From Nakamurella alba (GTDB taxonomy: Bacteria; Actinomycetota; Actinomycetes; Mycobacteriales; Nakamurellaceae), in NCBI RefSeq assembly GCF_009707545.1, contig NZ_WLYK01000001.1, forward strand, positions 1,302,001 through 1,366,000: a stretch of DNA of 64,000 nucleotides, written 5' to 3'. The position numbers and the translations under genes were made by a program. A model generated the notes under the pieces. It was not told where the DNA came from. It was given only the letters and a program-made list of their open reading frames with translations, and ran no database searches. This document shows positions 50,434 to 59,910 of this stretch, piece by piece (within the stretch, counting starts at the first letter, position 1; every line of letters begins with the position of its first letter).

Positions 50434-51891
50434 TCAGGAACTAAGGTCCTCGAGCACCGCGAGGAGGGTGCGGACGGGGACGCCGGTGGCGCCTTGGGGC
50501 TGGTAGCCGTAGGTGCTGCCGGTGTTGTAGGCCGGTCCGGCGACGTCGAGGTGGGCCCAGGGCAGGCCGTCGGGGACGAAGGCGGCGAGGTAGTGGCCGG
50601 CGGTCAGCATGCCGCCGACCCGGTTCCAGTTGACGTTCTGCAGGTCGGCGATGGGGGAGTCGAGTCCCTCGCGCAGCTCCGGCGGCAGCGGCATGGCCCA
50701 GCCGCCCTCCCCGACCTCCCGGGCGATCTGTGCCACCCGGTCACGCAGCCCCTCCTCGCCCATGATCCCCATCGTCCGGTTGCCCAGTGCCACCACCTGC
50801 GCGCCGGTCAGCGTCGAGGTCTCGATGAGATAGTCGGGCTCCTCCTCGGACGCTCGGACGATGGCGTCGGCCAGCACCAGGCGGCCCTCGGCGTCGGTGT
50901 TCAGCACGTGCACGGTCTTCCCGCCGTAGTGGCGCAGCACGTCGCCGGGCCGGTAGGAGGTGCCGGACACCAGGTTCTCGGCCAGCGCCGCCCAGGCGGT
51001 CACCGCGACCGGCAGCTCCAGCGCCGCCGCGCCGATCACCGTCGCGACCACCGCTGCGGCGCCGGACATGTCGCTGGTCATGTTCTCCATGCCCTGGGCC
51101 GGCTTGATCGACAACCCGCCGGAGTCGAAGCAGATGCCCTTGCCGACCAGCGCCACGGAGGTGACCGCGTCGGCCGGGGTGTAGGCGATGCGGACCAGTC
51201 GCGGCGGCCGGGAGGATCCGGAGCCGACGGCCAGGATCCCACCGAAACCTTCGTCCGCCAGCTGCTTCTCGTCCCAGATCGTGACCTCGAGACCGGCCTC
51301 GCCGGCCGCGGTCGACGCGCGCGCGGCGAACACCTCGGGCGGCAGGTCGTTGGGCGCGGTGTTGACCAGGTCGCGTGCCAGCAGCACGGCCTCGGCGGTG
51401 ATCAGCGCGGTCCGCAGCTCCGCCTTCGCCGCCTTGTCGTTGCGCGGGACGGCCAGCACCACGGTCCCGACCGGTGCCTTGGCCGGCTCCTTGTAACGAT
51501 CGAAGACGTACCCGCCGAGCAGGTGACCCTGCGCGGCTGCGGCGAGGTCGACGGACCCCAGCGTCGACACCGCCCGCTTCAGGCCGGCCAGCGAACGGGT
51601 GACGATCCCCGCGGACTTCCGGACCGTCTCCGCACCGGCGGGCGTCCCGGCCGCGTCGGCGTCGCCGAGCCCGATCCCGACCAGTCGCCCGGCGCCGACG
51701 ACACCCGCCCCGCCCGTGACGGTCACCTCACCGGCCTTGCCGGTCGCGCCCACCACGGCCAGCGCTGCCGCGGCAGCGGCGAACCGCTCGTCGGTCGCGA
51801 CCGGGCCGTCCTCGCCCTTGTACAGCCCGACGACCAGCGCATCCGCGCGCGCTGCGGTCGGGTCGGCGGAGGACAGGGTCAGCTCGGTCAT
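50434..51891 (-). CDS. pepA: Leucyl aminopeptidase (M17 family)
   Basis: The 485-residue hexameric metallopeptidase releases N-terminal residues from peptides, some conjugated to glutathione-like thiols. The C-terminal catalytic domain carries the two-metal site: [16 protein letters not shown] (Lys and Asp), [11 protein letters not shown], and the M17 signature [12 protein letters not shown] (about residues 335-346), followed by [13 protein letters not shown]. The N-terminal alpha/beta domain is Ala-rich. The ATG at 51891 gives the usual start. It is divergent from gcvT, as Rv2213 and Rv2211c are neighbours in mycobacteria (from memory). Confidence 0.95.
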   Translation of the reverse strand: MTELTLSSADPTAARADALVVGLYKGEDGPVATDERFAAAAAALAVVGATGKAGEVTVTGGAGVVGAGRLVGIGLGDADAAGTPAGAETVRKSAGIVTRSLAGLKRAVSTLGSVDLAAAAQGHLLGGYVFDRYKEPAKAPVGTVVLAVPRNDKAAKAELRTALITAEAVLLARDLVNTAPNDLPPEVFAARASTAAGEAGLEVTIWDEKQLADEGFGGILAVGSGSSRPPRLVRIAYTPADAVTSVALVGKGICFDSGGLSIKPAQGMENMTSDMSGAAAVVATVIGAAALELPVAVTAWAALAENLVSGTSYRPGDVLRHYGGKTVHVLNTDAEGRLVLADAIVRASEEEPDYLIETSTLTGAQVVALGNRTMGIMGEEGLRDRVAQIAREVGEGGWAMPLPPELREGLDSPIADLQNVNWNRVGGMLTAGHYLAAFVPDGLPWAHLDVAGPAYNTGSTYGYQPQGATGVPVRTLLAVLEDLSS

Positions 51892-51973
51892 GACGGGGAG
51901 GACTCCTTCAGGGTCGGTGCGGGTGGTCGGCGCGACGCGGGGACAGTGCCGCCGGGCCGATAACGTGCTCATC

Positions 51974-53095
51974 ATGCATACCCCAGGGTCCCCGGACGCA
52001 CTGCTCACCTCACCCCTGCACGAGGCGCACGTGGCACTCGGCGCGACCATGGCGCCCTTCGGGGGCTGGGAGATGCCGATCTCGTACGCGGGCGGCGGCG
52101 TCGTCGCCGAGCACACCGCGGTGCGCGAGGCCGTCGGCGTCTTCGACGTCTCCCACCTGGGCAAGGCCACGGTCACCGGACCGGGTGCGGCCGGCTTCGT
52201 CAACCGCTGCCTGACCGCCGACCTGCGCAAGATCGGCCCGGGCAAGGCGCAGTACACGCTCTGCTGTGACGAGTCGGGCGGGGTGATCGACGACCTGATC
52301 GCCTACGTGGTGTCCGACGACGAGGTCTTCCTGGTGCCCAACGCGGCGAACACCGCCGCGGTCGTCGCGGTGCTGCAGGCCGCTGCGCCCGACGGCATCG
52401 AGGTGGTCGGACGGCACCGCGAGTTCGGGGTGATCGCGGTGCAGGGCCCGCGGTCCGCGGAACTGGTCGCCGCCGTCGGACTGCCGACCGACCTGGACTA
52501 CATGGGCTGGGCCGACGGCACCTACGACGGGCTGCCCGTCCGGGTCTGCCGCACCGGGTACACCGGCGAGCACGGCTACGAGCTGCTGCCGGCCTGGGAC
52601 GTGTCGCTGCCGCTGTGGAACGCGCTGCTGGAGAAGGCGGCGGACCTCGGTGGACGGGCCGCCGGGCTGGGCGCCCGGGACACCCTGCGCACCGAGATGG
52701 GCTACCCGCTGCACGGGCAGGACCTCGGCCCGGACATCAGCCCGGTACAGGCCCGCGCCTCCTGGGCGGTGGGTTGGAAGAAGGACGAGTTCTTCGGCCG
52801 CACAGCGCTTCTCGCCGAGCGGGAGAACGGCCCGGTACGCACCCTGTGGGGTCTGCTGGCGCTGGGGCGCGGGGTGATCCGGCCGCACATGTCGGTCGTC
52901 GACGCCGCCGGCACGGCCATCGGCGAGACCACCTCCGGCACCTTCTCGCCGACGCTGCAGCAGGGGATCGGGCTGGCGCTGCTTGATACCGTCGCCGGGC
53001 TCACTGAGGGTGACGAGATCGCCGTCGACGTACGTGGCCGCTCTCTGCCGGTGCGCGTGGTCAAGCCGCCCTTCGTCCCGTCGCACGTCCGATGA
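51974..53095 (+). CDS. gcvT: Glycine cleavage system T protein (aminomethyltransferase)
   Basis: The 373-residue enzyme transfers the methylene group from the lipoyl-bound aminomethyl intermediate to tetrahydrofolate. Family marks are [19 protein letters not shown] and [17 protein letters not shown] in the N-terminal part, [14 protein letters not shown] (about residues 193-206) and [19 protein letters not shown] (about 230-248), which hold the folate-binding Asp/Glu/Tyr set. The ATG at 51974 is used; a GTG three codons earlier is possible. No clear ribosome-binding site is seen. Genes for the H and P proteins are not in this window. It overlaps the next gene by ATGA. Confidence 0.95.
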   Translation: MHTPGSPDALLTSPLHEAHVALGATMAPFGGWEMPISYAGGGVVAEHTAVREAVGVFDVSHLGKATVTGPGAAGFVNRCLTADLRKIGPGKAQYTLCCDESGGVIDDLIAYVVSDDEVFLVPNAANTAAVVAVLQAAAPDGIEVVGRHREFGVIAVQGPRSAELVAAVGLPTDLDYMGWADGTYDGLPVRVCRTGYTGEHGYELLPAWDVSLPLWNALLEKAADLGGRAAGLGARDTLRTEMGYPLHGQDLGPDISPVQARASWAVGWKKDEFFGRTALLAERENGPVRTLWGLLALGRGVIRPHMSVVDAAGTAIGETTSGTFSPTLQQGIGLALLDTVAGLTEGDEIAVDVRGRSLPVRVVKPPFVPSHVR

Positions 53096-54057
53096 CCGGC
53101 CTGCCCCGGGTGCTCGTCACCCGCCGTGCGCTGCCCGGCACCGGACTCGACCGGCTGCTGGCCGCCGCCGAGGTGGTGCAGCCCATCGTCGAGCCGCCGT
53201 CGCCGACCGACCTGCAGGCACTCGCGCCCGGCGCGACCGTGATCCTCGCGCCACCCACCGACCCGGTCGACGAGGCGCTGCTCGACGCCGCCGGCCCGGG
53301 ATTGAGACTGGTCGCGGTGATCGGCGCCGGCTACGACCTGGTCGACCGGAAGGCGTTGCGGGACCGCGGGATCGCGCTGACGAACACCCCGGACGTGCTC
53401 GCCGAGACCACCGCCGACCTCACCTTCGGGCTGGTGCTGTCGGCCCGGCGCCGGCTGACCGACGCCGAGCGGGCGCTGCGCGCGGGGGAGTGGACCGGGT
53501 TCCGGATGGACGGTTTCCTCGGGCAGGACGTGCACGGCGCGACGCTCGGGATCATCGGGTACGGGCAGATCGGCAAGGCCGTGGCCCGCCGCGGCACCGG
53601 GTTCGGGATGCGGATCCTGCACCTGCAGCGGGCGTCCGCGCCGAGTGACTCCATGTCGACCGCGGTCGACATGGACACCCTGCTCGCCGAGTCGGACGTG
53701 CTGTGCCTGACCGTGCCGCGCACGCCGGACACCCGGAACCTGATCGGGGCCGCCGAACTGGCCCGGATGAAGCCGACGGCGACCCTGGTCAACACCGCCC
53801 GCGGCGGGATCGTCGACGAGGCGGCCGTGCTTGAGGCGCTGCGCGCGGGGCGGCTGCACTCGGCCGGCCTCGACGTCTTCGACACCGAGCCGCTGCCGGT
53901 GCCGGGATCGCCGCTGCTGGAGGAGATCCCGGGTCTGGTGCTGCTGCCGCACATCGGGTCCGCGACCGAGGCGACGCGGGCCGCGATGGTGGACAAGGCC
54001 GTCGACAATGCGCTGGCGGTGCTGGCCGGCGGGGAGCCGCTGACGCCGGTCGGCTGA
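53092..54057 (+). CDS. D-2-hydroxyacid dehydrogenase (glyoxylate/hydroxypyruvate reductase type)
   Basis: The 321-residue NAD(P)-dependent enzyme has the catalytic set Arg ([10 protein letters not shown]), Glu ([10 protein letters not shown]) and His ([10 protein letters not shown]), and the Rossmann motif GIIGYGQIG (about residues 152-160). The region [19 protein letters not shown] and [20 protein letters not shown] is typical of glyoxylate or hydroxypyruvate reductases (GyaR/GhrB). The ATG overlaps the gcvT stop, so it is translationally coupled to gcvT. That pairing fits glycine-serine-glyoxylate metabolism. The true substrate could be another 2-keto acid. Confidence 0.9.
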   Translation: MTGLPRVLVTRRALPGTGLDRLLAAAEVVQPIVEPPSPTDLQALAPGATVILAPPTDPVDEALLDAAGPGLRLVAVIGAGYDLVDRKALRDRGIALTNTPDVLAETTADLTFGLVLSARRRLTDAERALRAGEWTGFRMDGFLGQDVHGATLGIIGYGQIGKAVARRGTGFGMRILHLQRASAPSDSMSTAVDMDTLLAESDVLCLTVPRTPDTRNLIGAAELARMKPTATLVNTARGGIVDEAAVLEALRAGRLHSAGLDVFDTEPLPVPGSPLLEEIPGLVLLPHIGSATEATRAAMVDKAVDNALAVLAGGEPLTPVG

Positions 54058-54209
54058 CCCTGCGGGTGCCGCAGGTTGGCTGGCGGACGCAGCTCGCCGC
54101 GATCCTGAGGAGCCGTTCGGCCGGCAACGACCGATGGCACGGCCGCCCCGGCCCGATGGCACGGCCGGCCACGGCCCAAGAACACAGTAGGACGTCCGAG
54201 AATCGGGTT

Positions 54210-54221
54210 TATCCTGTGCGG
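54210..54221 (+). promoter_or_regulatory. Candidate -10 element for a leaderless ilvE transcript
   Basis: TATCCT (54210-54215) ends 6 nt before the GTG at 54222, the usual distance to a transcription start, and no ribosome-binding site precedes the GTG. The -35 is not clear. This suggests, but does not prove, a leaderless mRNA. Confidence 0.4.
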
Positions 54222-55322
54222 GTGACGGCTACATCGACCAACTTCGCGCGGCTCCCGCATCCCAATCCGGTGTCCGACGAGCGGCGCGCCGAGATCATCG
54301 CGGCGCCCTCCTTCGGCAAGTACTTCACCGACCACATGGTGCTCATCGACCACGTGGACGGGCGCTGGCAGGATCCGCGGGTCGTACCGTACGGGCCGTT
54401 CACCCTGGACCCGGCGTCGATGGTGCTGCACTACGCGCAGGAGATCTTCGAGGGGTTGAAGGCCTACACGCAGCCCGACGGCCGGATCGCCTCGTTCCGC
54501 CCGCAGGCCAACGCCGCCCGGCTGGCCGCCTCGGCCGACCGCCTCGGCATGCCGCGGCTGCCGGAGGAGCTGTTCATGGCCTCGCTGCGCGAGATCGTCT
54601 CGGCGGACCGGGCCTGGGTGCCCACCGGCGAGGAGGCCTCGCTCTACCTGCGGCCCTTCATGTTCGCGAACGAGGTCGGCCTCGGGGTGCGCCCGTCGAA
54701 CCGATACCTGTACTCGGTGATCGCCTCGCCGGCCGGTCCGTACTTCTCCGGCGGCATCAACCCGGTCAGCGTCTGGTGGTCGCACGACTACGTGCGGGCC
54801 GCGCCGGGTGGGATGGGCGCCGCGAAGACCGGCGGCAACTACGCCGCTTCGCTCGCCGCCCAGGCCGAGGCCGCCGAGAAGGGCTGCGACCAGGTGGTGT
54901 GGCTCGACGCGATCGAGCGCCGCTACGTCGAGGAGATGGGCGGGATGAACCTGTTCTTCGTCTTCGGCGAGGGCGACGACGCCGAGGTGGTGACGCCGGA
55001 GCTGTCCGGGTCGTTGCTGCCCGGCATCACCCGGAGCTCGCTGCTGCGGCTGGCCGAGGACCTCGGCCACAAGGCCACCGAGCGCAGGATCTCCACCGAT
55101 GAGTGGGCGGAGCGCGCCGCCAACGGCGAGCTCACCGAGGTCTTCGCCTGCGGGACGGCCGCGGTGATCACGCCGGTCGGCTCGGTGAAGCACCAGGGCG
55201 GTGCCTTCGACATCAACGGCGGCGCGACCGGCCCGATCACGCTCAAGCTGCGCGAGGAGCTCGTCGCCCTGCAGCGCGGCACCCGCCCCGACCCGCACGG
55301 CTGGATGGTCCACCTGGACTGA
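54222..55322 (+). CDS. ilvE: Branched-chain amino-acid aminotransferase
   Basis: The 366-residue fold-type IV PLP enzyme catalyses the last step of Leu, Ile and Val synthesis. The PLP Lys202 lies in [13 protein letters not shown]; other family marks are [16 protein letters not shown] (about residues 70-85), [19 protein letters not shown], and [12 protein letters not shown]. The C-terminus [16 protein letters not shown] carries the phosphate-binding GTAA. The GTG at 54222 is chosen to match the family N-terminus. It follows the hydroxyacid dehydrogenase by 164 nt and probably has its own promoter. A strong terminator follows. Confidence 0.96.
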   Translation: MTATSTNFARLPHPNPVSDERRAEIIAAPSFGKYFTDHMVLIDHVDGRWQDPRVVPYGPFTLDPASMVLHYAQEIFEGLKAYTQPDGRIASFRPQANAARLAASADRLGMPRLPEELFMASLREIVSADRAWVPTGEEASLYLRPFMFANEVGLGVRPSNRYLYSVIASPAGPYFSGGINPVSVWWSHDYVRAAPGGMGAAKTGGNYAASLAAQAEAAEKGCDQVVWLDAIERRYVEEMGGMNLFFVFGEGDDAEVVTPELSGSLLPGITRSSLLRLAEDLGHKATERRISTDEWAERAANGELTEVFACGTAAVITPVGSVKHQGGAFDINGGATGPITLKLREELVALQRGTRPDPHGWMVHLD

Positions 55323-55339
55323 GGTCCGCGAAGTCGACC

Positions 55340-55376
55340 GCGACCGCCCCCTGGCCATCGGTCAGGGGGCGGTCGC
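55340..55376 (+). terminator. Terminator after ilvE
   Basis: A perfect 14-bp stem (55340-55353 with 55363-55376) with a 9-nt loop, 17 nt after the ilvE stop. Confidence 0.88.
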
Positions 55377-55620
55377 ATGTCCGGCCCGCCGGCGAGGTGC
55401 TGTTCCCGCTGCCGTCGAGGAGGTCCTCCGGGGATCTGCCGTTGCAGTTCCACGGACGACAACGAGCGTCGTCCCGAGGCCACGGAACGGCACCGGAGGT
55501 CGGTCGACCTGGGGCAGGGCGAGGAATCGCAGCACCCCGGGGACGACGAAAGAGCGGCAGGTCGGTGACCTGCCGCTCTTCTTCGTTCGATCGGCCGCCT
55601 CACGGGCGGCCGCAAGGGGA
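55377..55620. other. Gene-free spacer between ilvE and rpmB
   Basis: No gene is recognised. Besides the rpmB terminator hairpin (55551-55579), the stretch shows nothing beyond GC-rich sequence. Confidence 0.5.
55551..55579 (-). terminator. Bidirectional terminator downstream of rpmB
   Basis: A perfect 13-bp stem (55551-55563 with 55567-55579) with a 3-nt loop; on the plus strand it is followed by tcttcttcgtt, on the minus strand by ttcgtcg. It lies 41 nt past the rpmB stop. Confidence 0.9.
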
Positions 55621-55812
55621 TCAGCCCCGGACGACCTTGCCGGCCTTCAGGCACGAGGTGCAGGCGTTGATCTTCTTCACGGTGCCGGGGGCGACCTGCG
55701 CCCGCACCGGCTGGATGTTCGGGTTCCAACGACGGTTGGTCCGACGGTGGGAGTGGGACACGCTCATCCCGAAGCCCGGGCCCTTGCCACAGACGTCACA
55801 CACGGCAGCCAC
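55621..55812 (-). CDS. rpmB: 50S ribosomal protein L28 (zinc-binding form)
   Basis: The 63-residue ribosomal protein has the L28 core [21 protein letters not shown] followed by NPNIQPVRA. It keeps both CxxC pairs, CDVC near the N-terminus and CTSC near the C-terminus, so it is the zinc-containing (C+) form rather than the zinc-independent paralogue induced by Zur. The start is GTG with gaggaagtgag upstream. Its divergent neighbour is the DAK-like gene, as in other actinobacteria. Confidence 0.96.
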   Translation of the reverse strand: MAAVCDVCGKGPGFGMSVSHSHRRTNRRWNPNIQPVRAQVAPGTVKKINACTSCLKAGKVVRG

Positions 55813-55991
55813 GATCGGCTCACTTCCTCATCGGACGGAGCCACCGACCCATCGGGCGGAACGTCCGTCATCTACTTGTACAAGACATGGATGCAGCCCG
55901 GCCGGGGACCGGGCAACCGTTCCAGACTACCGACAGTGCGCCGACCGGCCAAATCCCACCGACCGGGGGTGTCGCGGGGCACGATGGTCGG

Positions 55992-56855
55992 GTGGACGTG
56001 CTCGACCCGGGAACCGTACAGCGCTGGTTCGAGGTCGCCCTCGACGGTACCGACCAGGCCCCGCACCTGCGGATCCGGCCGACGGCCGACGAGCGGGCGG
56101 CCCTGGAATCGGCACGCTACGGGCTGCTCGCCGCGTTGGACGGGCAGGAGGTCATCGTGGCCGATCCGGCCGGCGGATCCGGACTGCTGCGGTACCTCAC
56201 CGGTCTGGTCGCCGGTGTCGCGCAGGCCCGCCTCACCGACGCGTACCAGGACGGCACGGCGGCGCCCCTGCACCTGGTCGCCGGGATGATCGCCGGCGCC
56301 GCCGCGCTCGGTGCCGGCCCGACGTCAACCGACGCGGCCGTGCGGACCGGTGAGTCCGTGGCCAGCGCCGTGCCGACGGTGTCCGAGTCCGCGCACCGCG
56401 CCGGCGTCGCGGCCGCCGAGGCGGTGATCACCGGGGCCGATCTCACCGAGATGGCCCGGGTGGCCGAGCAGGCGTCACGGCAGGGCTGGCTGCCCACCGA
56501 GGACCTGCCCGAACTGCGACTGCACCTGCTGCTCGCCCAGCTGCTCGGCGCGCTCGCGGTCGGCGCGGCCGGGACCGCCGGCCACCGCACCGGTCCGGAC
56601 TCCACCAGTTGCGGCGGCTTCCCGGGCGACAACTGCGGCGTGCCGTTCCCGGCCGAGGTGACCTTCACCCTGCACGGCGACCCGGCCGCGGCGGAGGCGC
56701 TGCGGGTCGAGCTGTCCGGGGTCGCCGAGGTCCAGCTGTGGGTGGAGGGATCCCGCCAGCTGTTCCACCTGCACACCGAGGACCCGGGTCCGGTGGTCGA
56801 GCAGGCCTATCTGATGGCGACACCGTTCGACCTGCGGATCACGCTGCGCGACTGA
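55992..56855 (+). CDS. Degenerate DAK/FakA-like (DegV-partner kinase type) protein
   Basis: About 287 residues. In actinobacteria a DAK2-domain protein of about 550 residues usually sits between rpmB and recG. Here the gene in that slot keeps family-like ends: the N-terminal VDVLDPGTVQRWFEVALDG, a helical GGSGLLRYLTGLVAGVA (about residues 61-77), LPELRLHLL, and a C-terminal VQLWVEGSRQLFHLHTEDPG that matches the family's VHVHTDDPG-type end. The nucleotide/metal motif with its paired Asp (DGDTGTN type) that should follow the N-terminal helix is missing, so a kinase activity is unlikely. There is no frameshift or stop. The GTG at 55992 is chosen by similarity; an ATG at 55887 would add 35 unconvincing residues. 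Confidence 0.6.
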   Translation: MDVLDPGTVQRWFEVALDGTDQAPHLRIRPTADERAALESARYGLLAALDGQEVIVADPAGGSGLLRYLTGLVAGVAQARLTDAYQDGTAAPLHLVAGMIAGAAALGAGPTSTDAAVRTGESVASAVPTVSESAHRAGVAAAEAVITGADLTEMARVAEQASRQGWLPTEDLPELRLHLLLAQLLGALAVGAAGTAGHRTGPDSTSCGGFPGDNCGVPFPAEVTFTLHGDPAAAEALRVELSGVAEVQLWVEGSRQLFHLHTEDPGPVVEQAYLMATPFDLRITLRD

Positions 56856-56974
56856 ACACCTGTCGCAGCGGCCGCAAAGTTGGAAAGGGGACACGCCGCC
56901 GGGTGAGTTCGCCCCGGCTGCGCGCCGGGTAAGGATCGGGCAGGCAGTGTGGCCGTCGACCCAGGGAGCTCACC

Positions 56975-59029
56975 ATGGCCGGATCCGTCCCCATCCATCC
57001 CGGACGTCGGCGCGCGCGCCGGGCGGCAGTCACGGCCGGGGCGGTGATGGCCCTGGTGCTCGGCAGCTCGCCGGAGGTGCTCGCGGCACCGCCGGCCCCG
57101 GAGTCCACCCCGCAGCCCGCACCCGCCGCCGCCGCCGCACTGCCGGCCTTGCAGGTCACCGAGCTGATCACCGGCCTCAACCAGCCGTGGGACCTGACCT
57201 TCACCCCCGACGGCACGATGATCTACAACCAGAAGTCGGGCCCGGTCCGCGCGAGGCTGACCAACGGCACCACCCGCCCGGTGTCGATGAACCAGGACGA
57301 CCTGTGGGTGTCCGGCGAGACCGGCCTGATGGGGATGGTGGTCGACCCGGGCTTCCGGACGAACCGGTACTTCTACACCTGCCAGGGCTGGGAGTCCGGG
57401 GACAACCACGACGTCCGGGTGATCAAGTGGCAGATGAACGCCGGCTACACCGGCGCCTCCCGGGTCGGCAACCCGATCCTCACCGGCATCGGCGCCACCA
57501 GTGGTCGGCACGGCGGGTGCCGGCTGCGGTTCGACCGCAACGGCCTGCTGTACATCGGCACGGGTGACGCCGCGGTCGGCACGTGGCCGCAGGACCGCGA
57601 GGTCCTGAACGGCAAGGTCCTGCGGATCACCACCACCGGCGCCGCTGCCCCCGGCAACCCGTACTACAACAGCAGCAACGCGGTGACCCGGCGGATCTTC
57701 ACCTACGGCCACCGCAACGTGCAGGGCCTGGCCCTGCGGCCCGGCACCAACGAGATGTGGTCGGTGGAGCAGGGCACCGGGCGCGACGACGAGGTCAACA
57801 AGCTCGGCGCCGGCCGGAACTACGGCTACAACCCGGTGCCCGGCTACAACGAGAGCGTCCCGATGACGGACCTGTCGCTGCCGAACGCCACCGCCGCGGT
57901 GTACACGACCGGGGATCCGACACTGGCCCTGTCCGGCGGCACCTGGCTGACCGGTGCGCAGTGGGGATCGCTGGACGGCGCGTTCGTCGCCGCTGCGCTG
58001 AAGGACACCTCGCTGCGCGCGCTCACCATCACCGCCGCCGGCACACTCGTGTCGCAGCAGTCGATCCCGCAGCTGGACAATTCCTACGGGCGCCTCCGCT
58101 CACCGCAGCTCGGCCCGGACGGCGCGCTGTACGTGACCACCTCCGACGGTGACGGGCAGGACCAGATCCTGCGCGTCGTCCCGCAGCGCACCACCGGCGA
58201 CAGCAGTTGCCTGGGCAGCCGGACCTCGCCCACCGCGCCGGTCGGGGCGGTGCGTACGGCCACCGGCTACTACGCGTTCGTGGTCGCCACCGACCGGACT
58301 GTGCGCTACAAGAACGTCGACCTCGCCGGCGCCTTCGTGAACCTGGGCGCACAGGTCATCTACGGGCCGTCCGCGACCAGCTGGGACAACCAGCGCATCG
58401 ACCTGTTCGCGATCGCCGGCGACCGGAGCGTGCTGCACAGGTGGCGGATCGGCAGCACCTGGTCGGCCTGGGAGAACCTGGGGTTCAAGGCGTACAGCGC
58501 CCCCGCGGCGATGTCGACCGGTGACCGCCGGCTCAACGTCTTCGCCCGTGGCGCCGACGGTGCGCTCTGGATGAAGCGGTTCGACGGCAGCGCGTGGTCG
58601 GCGTGGACGAAACTCGGCGGCGGCCTGTCCGGCTCACCCGGGGCGCTGTCCGGCACGAACGCCCGCGTCGGTTTCCGGCACCCGAACGGCAAGCTGTACG
58701 AGATGACGTTCGGCGCCAACGGTCTGCCCTCCAGCGGCTTCGTCGATCGCGGGTTCGGCATCTGCACGGCACCCGGCTACTCCGGTTCCGGGGCGTACCT
58801 GGCCCGCAGCTACGTGCGCAGCGACCGGACCGTCGACGTCGGCAAGAACGGGATGAACTACGGCCTGCGCGGCGGCATCACCGGGGCGGTGGCGCTGACC
58901 ACCGGCACCAGCGCCTACGGGTTCGCGGCCTTCGGGCGCGGCACCAACGGCGCGCTGTACATGGTCGACGCCCGTACCGGAGTCCCGGGTGTCGGCTGGC
59001 GCAGCCTCGGCGGGAACCTGTTGCAGTAG
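56975..59029 (+). CDS. Secreted PQQ-type sugar (glucose/sorbosone) dehydrogenase with C-terminal lectin-like propeller
   Basis: The 684-residue protein has a signal peptide (AAVTAGAVMALVLGSSPEVLA, about residues 16-37). The sugar dehydrogenase domain follows: LNQPWDLTFTPDGTM, GETGLMGMVVDPGF, GRHGGCRLRFDRNGLLYIGT-like segments, FTYGHRNVQGLALRPG (about 243-258) and WSVEQGTGRDDEVN, the known family marks. From about residue 410 a second domain has repeated blades (LFAIAGDRSVLHRWRIGSTW, VFARGADGALWMKRFDG, FAAFGRGTNGALYMVD), like a fucose-binding-type or PLL-like propeller. The ATG has a gggag site 6 nt upstream. It probably oxidises sugars or glycans outside the cell. It interrupts the rpmB-recG neighbourhood. 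Confidence 0.87.
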   Translation: MAGSVPIHPGRRRARRAAVTAGAVMALVLGSSPEVLAAPPAPESTPQPAPAAAAALPALQVTELITGLNQPWDLTFTPDGTMIYNQKSGPVRARLTNGTTRPVSMNQDDLWVSGETGLMGMVVDPGFRTNRYFYTCQGWESGDNHDVRVIKWQMNAGYTGASRVGNPILTGIGATSGRHGGCRLRFDRNGLLYIGTGDAAVGTWPQDREVLNGKVLRITTTGAAAPGNPYYNSSNAVTRRIFTYGHRNVQGLALRPGTNEMWSVEQGTGRDDEVNKLGAGRNYGYNPVPGYNESVPMTDLSLPNATAAVYTTGDPTLALSGGTWLTGAQWGSLDGAFVAAALKDTSLRALTITAAGTLVSQQSIPQLDNSYGRLRSPQLGPDGALYVTTSDGDGQDQILRVVPQRTTGDSSCLGSRTSPTAPVGAVRTATGYYAFVVATDRTVRYKNVDLAGAFVNLGAQVIYGPSATSWDNQRIDLFAIAGDRSVLHRWRIGSTWSAWENLGFKAYSAPAAMSTGDRRLNVFARGADGALWMKRFDGSAWSAWTKLGGGLSGSPGALSGTNARVGFRHPNGKLYEMTFGANGLPSSGFVDRGFGICTAPGYSGSGAYLARSYVRSDRTVDVGKNGMNYGLRGGITGAVALTTGTSAYGFAAFGRGTNGALYMVDARTGVPGVGWRSLGGNLLQ

Positions 59030-59037
59030 AGGCGCTC

Positions 59038-59808
59038 TCAGGAAGGCAGGACGGTGCCGCCGGGTGGCAACAGCCCGGCGGCCACCAGCTCCACGGTGAC
59101 CAACACCGCGGTGCTCTGCACCAGCAGCAGCCCGAACAGCACCAGCAGCTGGGTCGCGCCGGCCTGCCAGGCCGACGCGCCGGCCAGCAGCACGCCGACG
59201 AACGCGCCGGGCAGGGTGACCAGTCCGACGGTCCTGGTCTGGTCCAGGCCGGGGACCAGCGCCAGCGCGGCGGCCGGCCGCCCGACCAGCCGCACCGCAT
59301 CCCGCCGGACCAACCCGATCGACAGCGCGGCCTCGTACTCGCCGCGCCGGTCGTGCAGCTCCTCGGTGAGCCGGCGGCCGGCCAGCGAGGTGGCTGTCAT
59401 CGCGCCACCGATGAGGATCCCGGCGGACGGCAGCAGGGCGACGGGGGAGAGCGGGAGCGCGCCGCTGGCCAGGATCAGCGAGAGTGTGGGCAGCACTGCG
59501 ACCGCGATCGGTAGCGCCGTCCACCAGCCGCGACCACGTACCGACCCGGTGATCCGCCGCGCGGAGGTGCCCGCCGCGACGGCCGTCATCAGCAGCAGGA
59601 AACCCGCGGTGGCCCAGATCGACCGCAGCACCAGCCCGATCACCGCGCTGACCGCGGCCAGCTGCAGGACGGCGCGGACCGCCGCGGTCAGCACGTCCCG
59701 CCATCGGCCGACCCCGGAGAAACGCACGACCAGGGCGGCGAGTCCGGCCAGCACCACGAGCACGACCGCCAGCGCGGGACCGAGCAGCACGGACCCGGTG
59801 CTGTTCAT
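59038..59808 (-). CDS. fetB: FetB/YbbM-family (UPF0014) ABC transporter permease
   Basis: The 256-residue membrane protein has about seven hydrophobic segments and the UPF0014 motifs: RAVLQLAAVSAVIGLVL (about residues 45-61), GAMTATSLAGRRLTEEL (about 136-152), RDAVRLVGRPAAALALVPGLDQTRTVGL read in parts, and LVTLPGAFVGVLLAGASAW. In E. coli FetAB exports iron under oxidative stress (from memory). No ATPase partner (fetA) is adjacent, so the pair may be split. The ATG follows the family start. It is convergent with the sugar dehydrogenase gene (8-nt gap) and divergent from recG. Confidence 0.87.
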   Translation of the reverse strand: MNSTGSVLLGPALAVVLVVLAGLAALVVRFSGVGRWRDVLTAAVRAVLQLAAVSAVIGLVLRSIWATAGFLLLMTAVAAGTSARRITGSVRGRGWWTALPIAVAVLPTLSLILASGALPLSPVALLPSAGILIGGAMTATSLAGRRLTEELHDRRGEYEAALSIGLVRRDAVRLVGRPAAALALVPGLDQTRTVGLVTLPGAFVGVLLAGASAWQAGATQLLVLFGLLLVQSTAVLVTVELVAAGLLPPGGTVLPS

Positions 59809-59910
59809 CCGCCGAACCTAGGGCATCGCACCGCCCGTCGGTCCCGACCTTCCACTCCGTCGTCCACACGCACCGCTGCCTGCCGCCGACTGTCGCCCGG
59901 GGTCGGCAGA

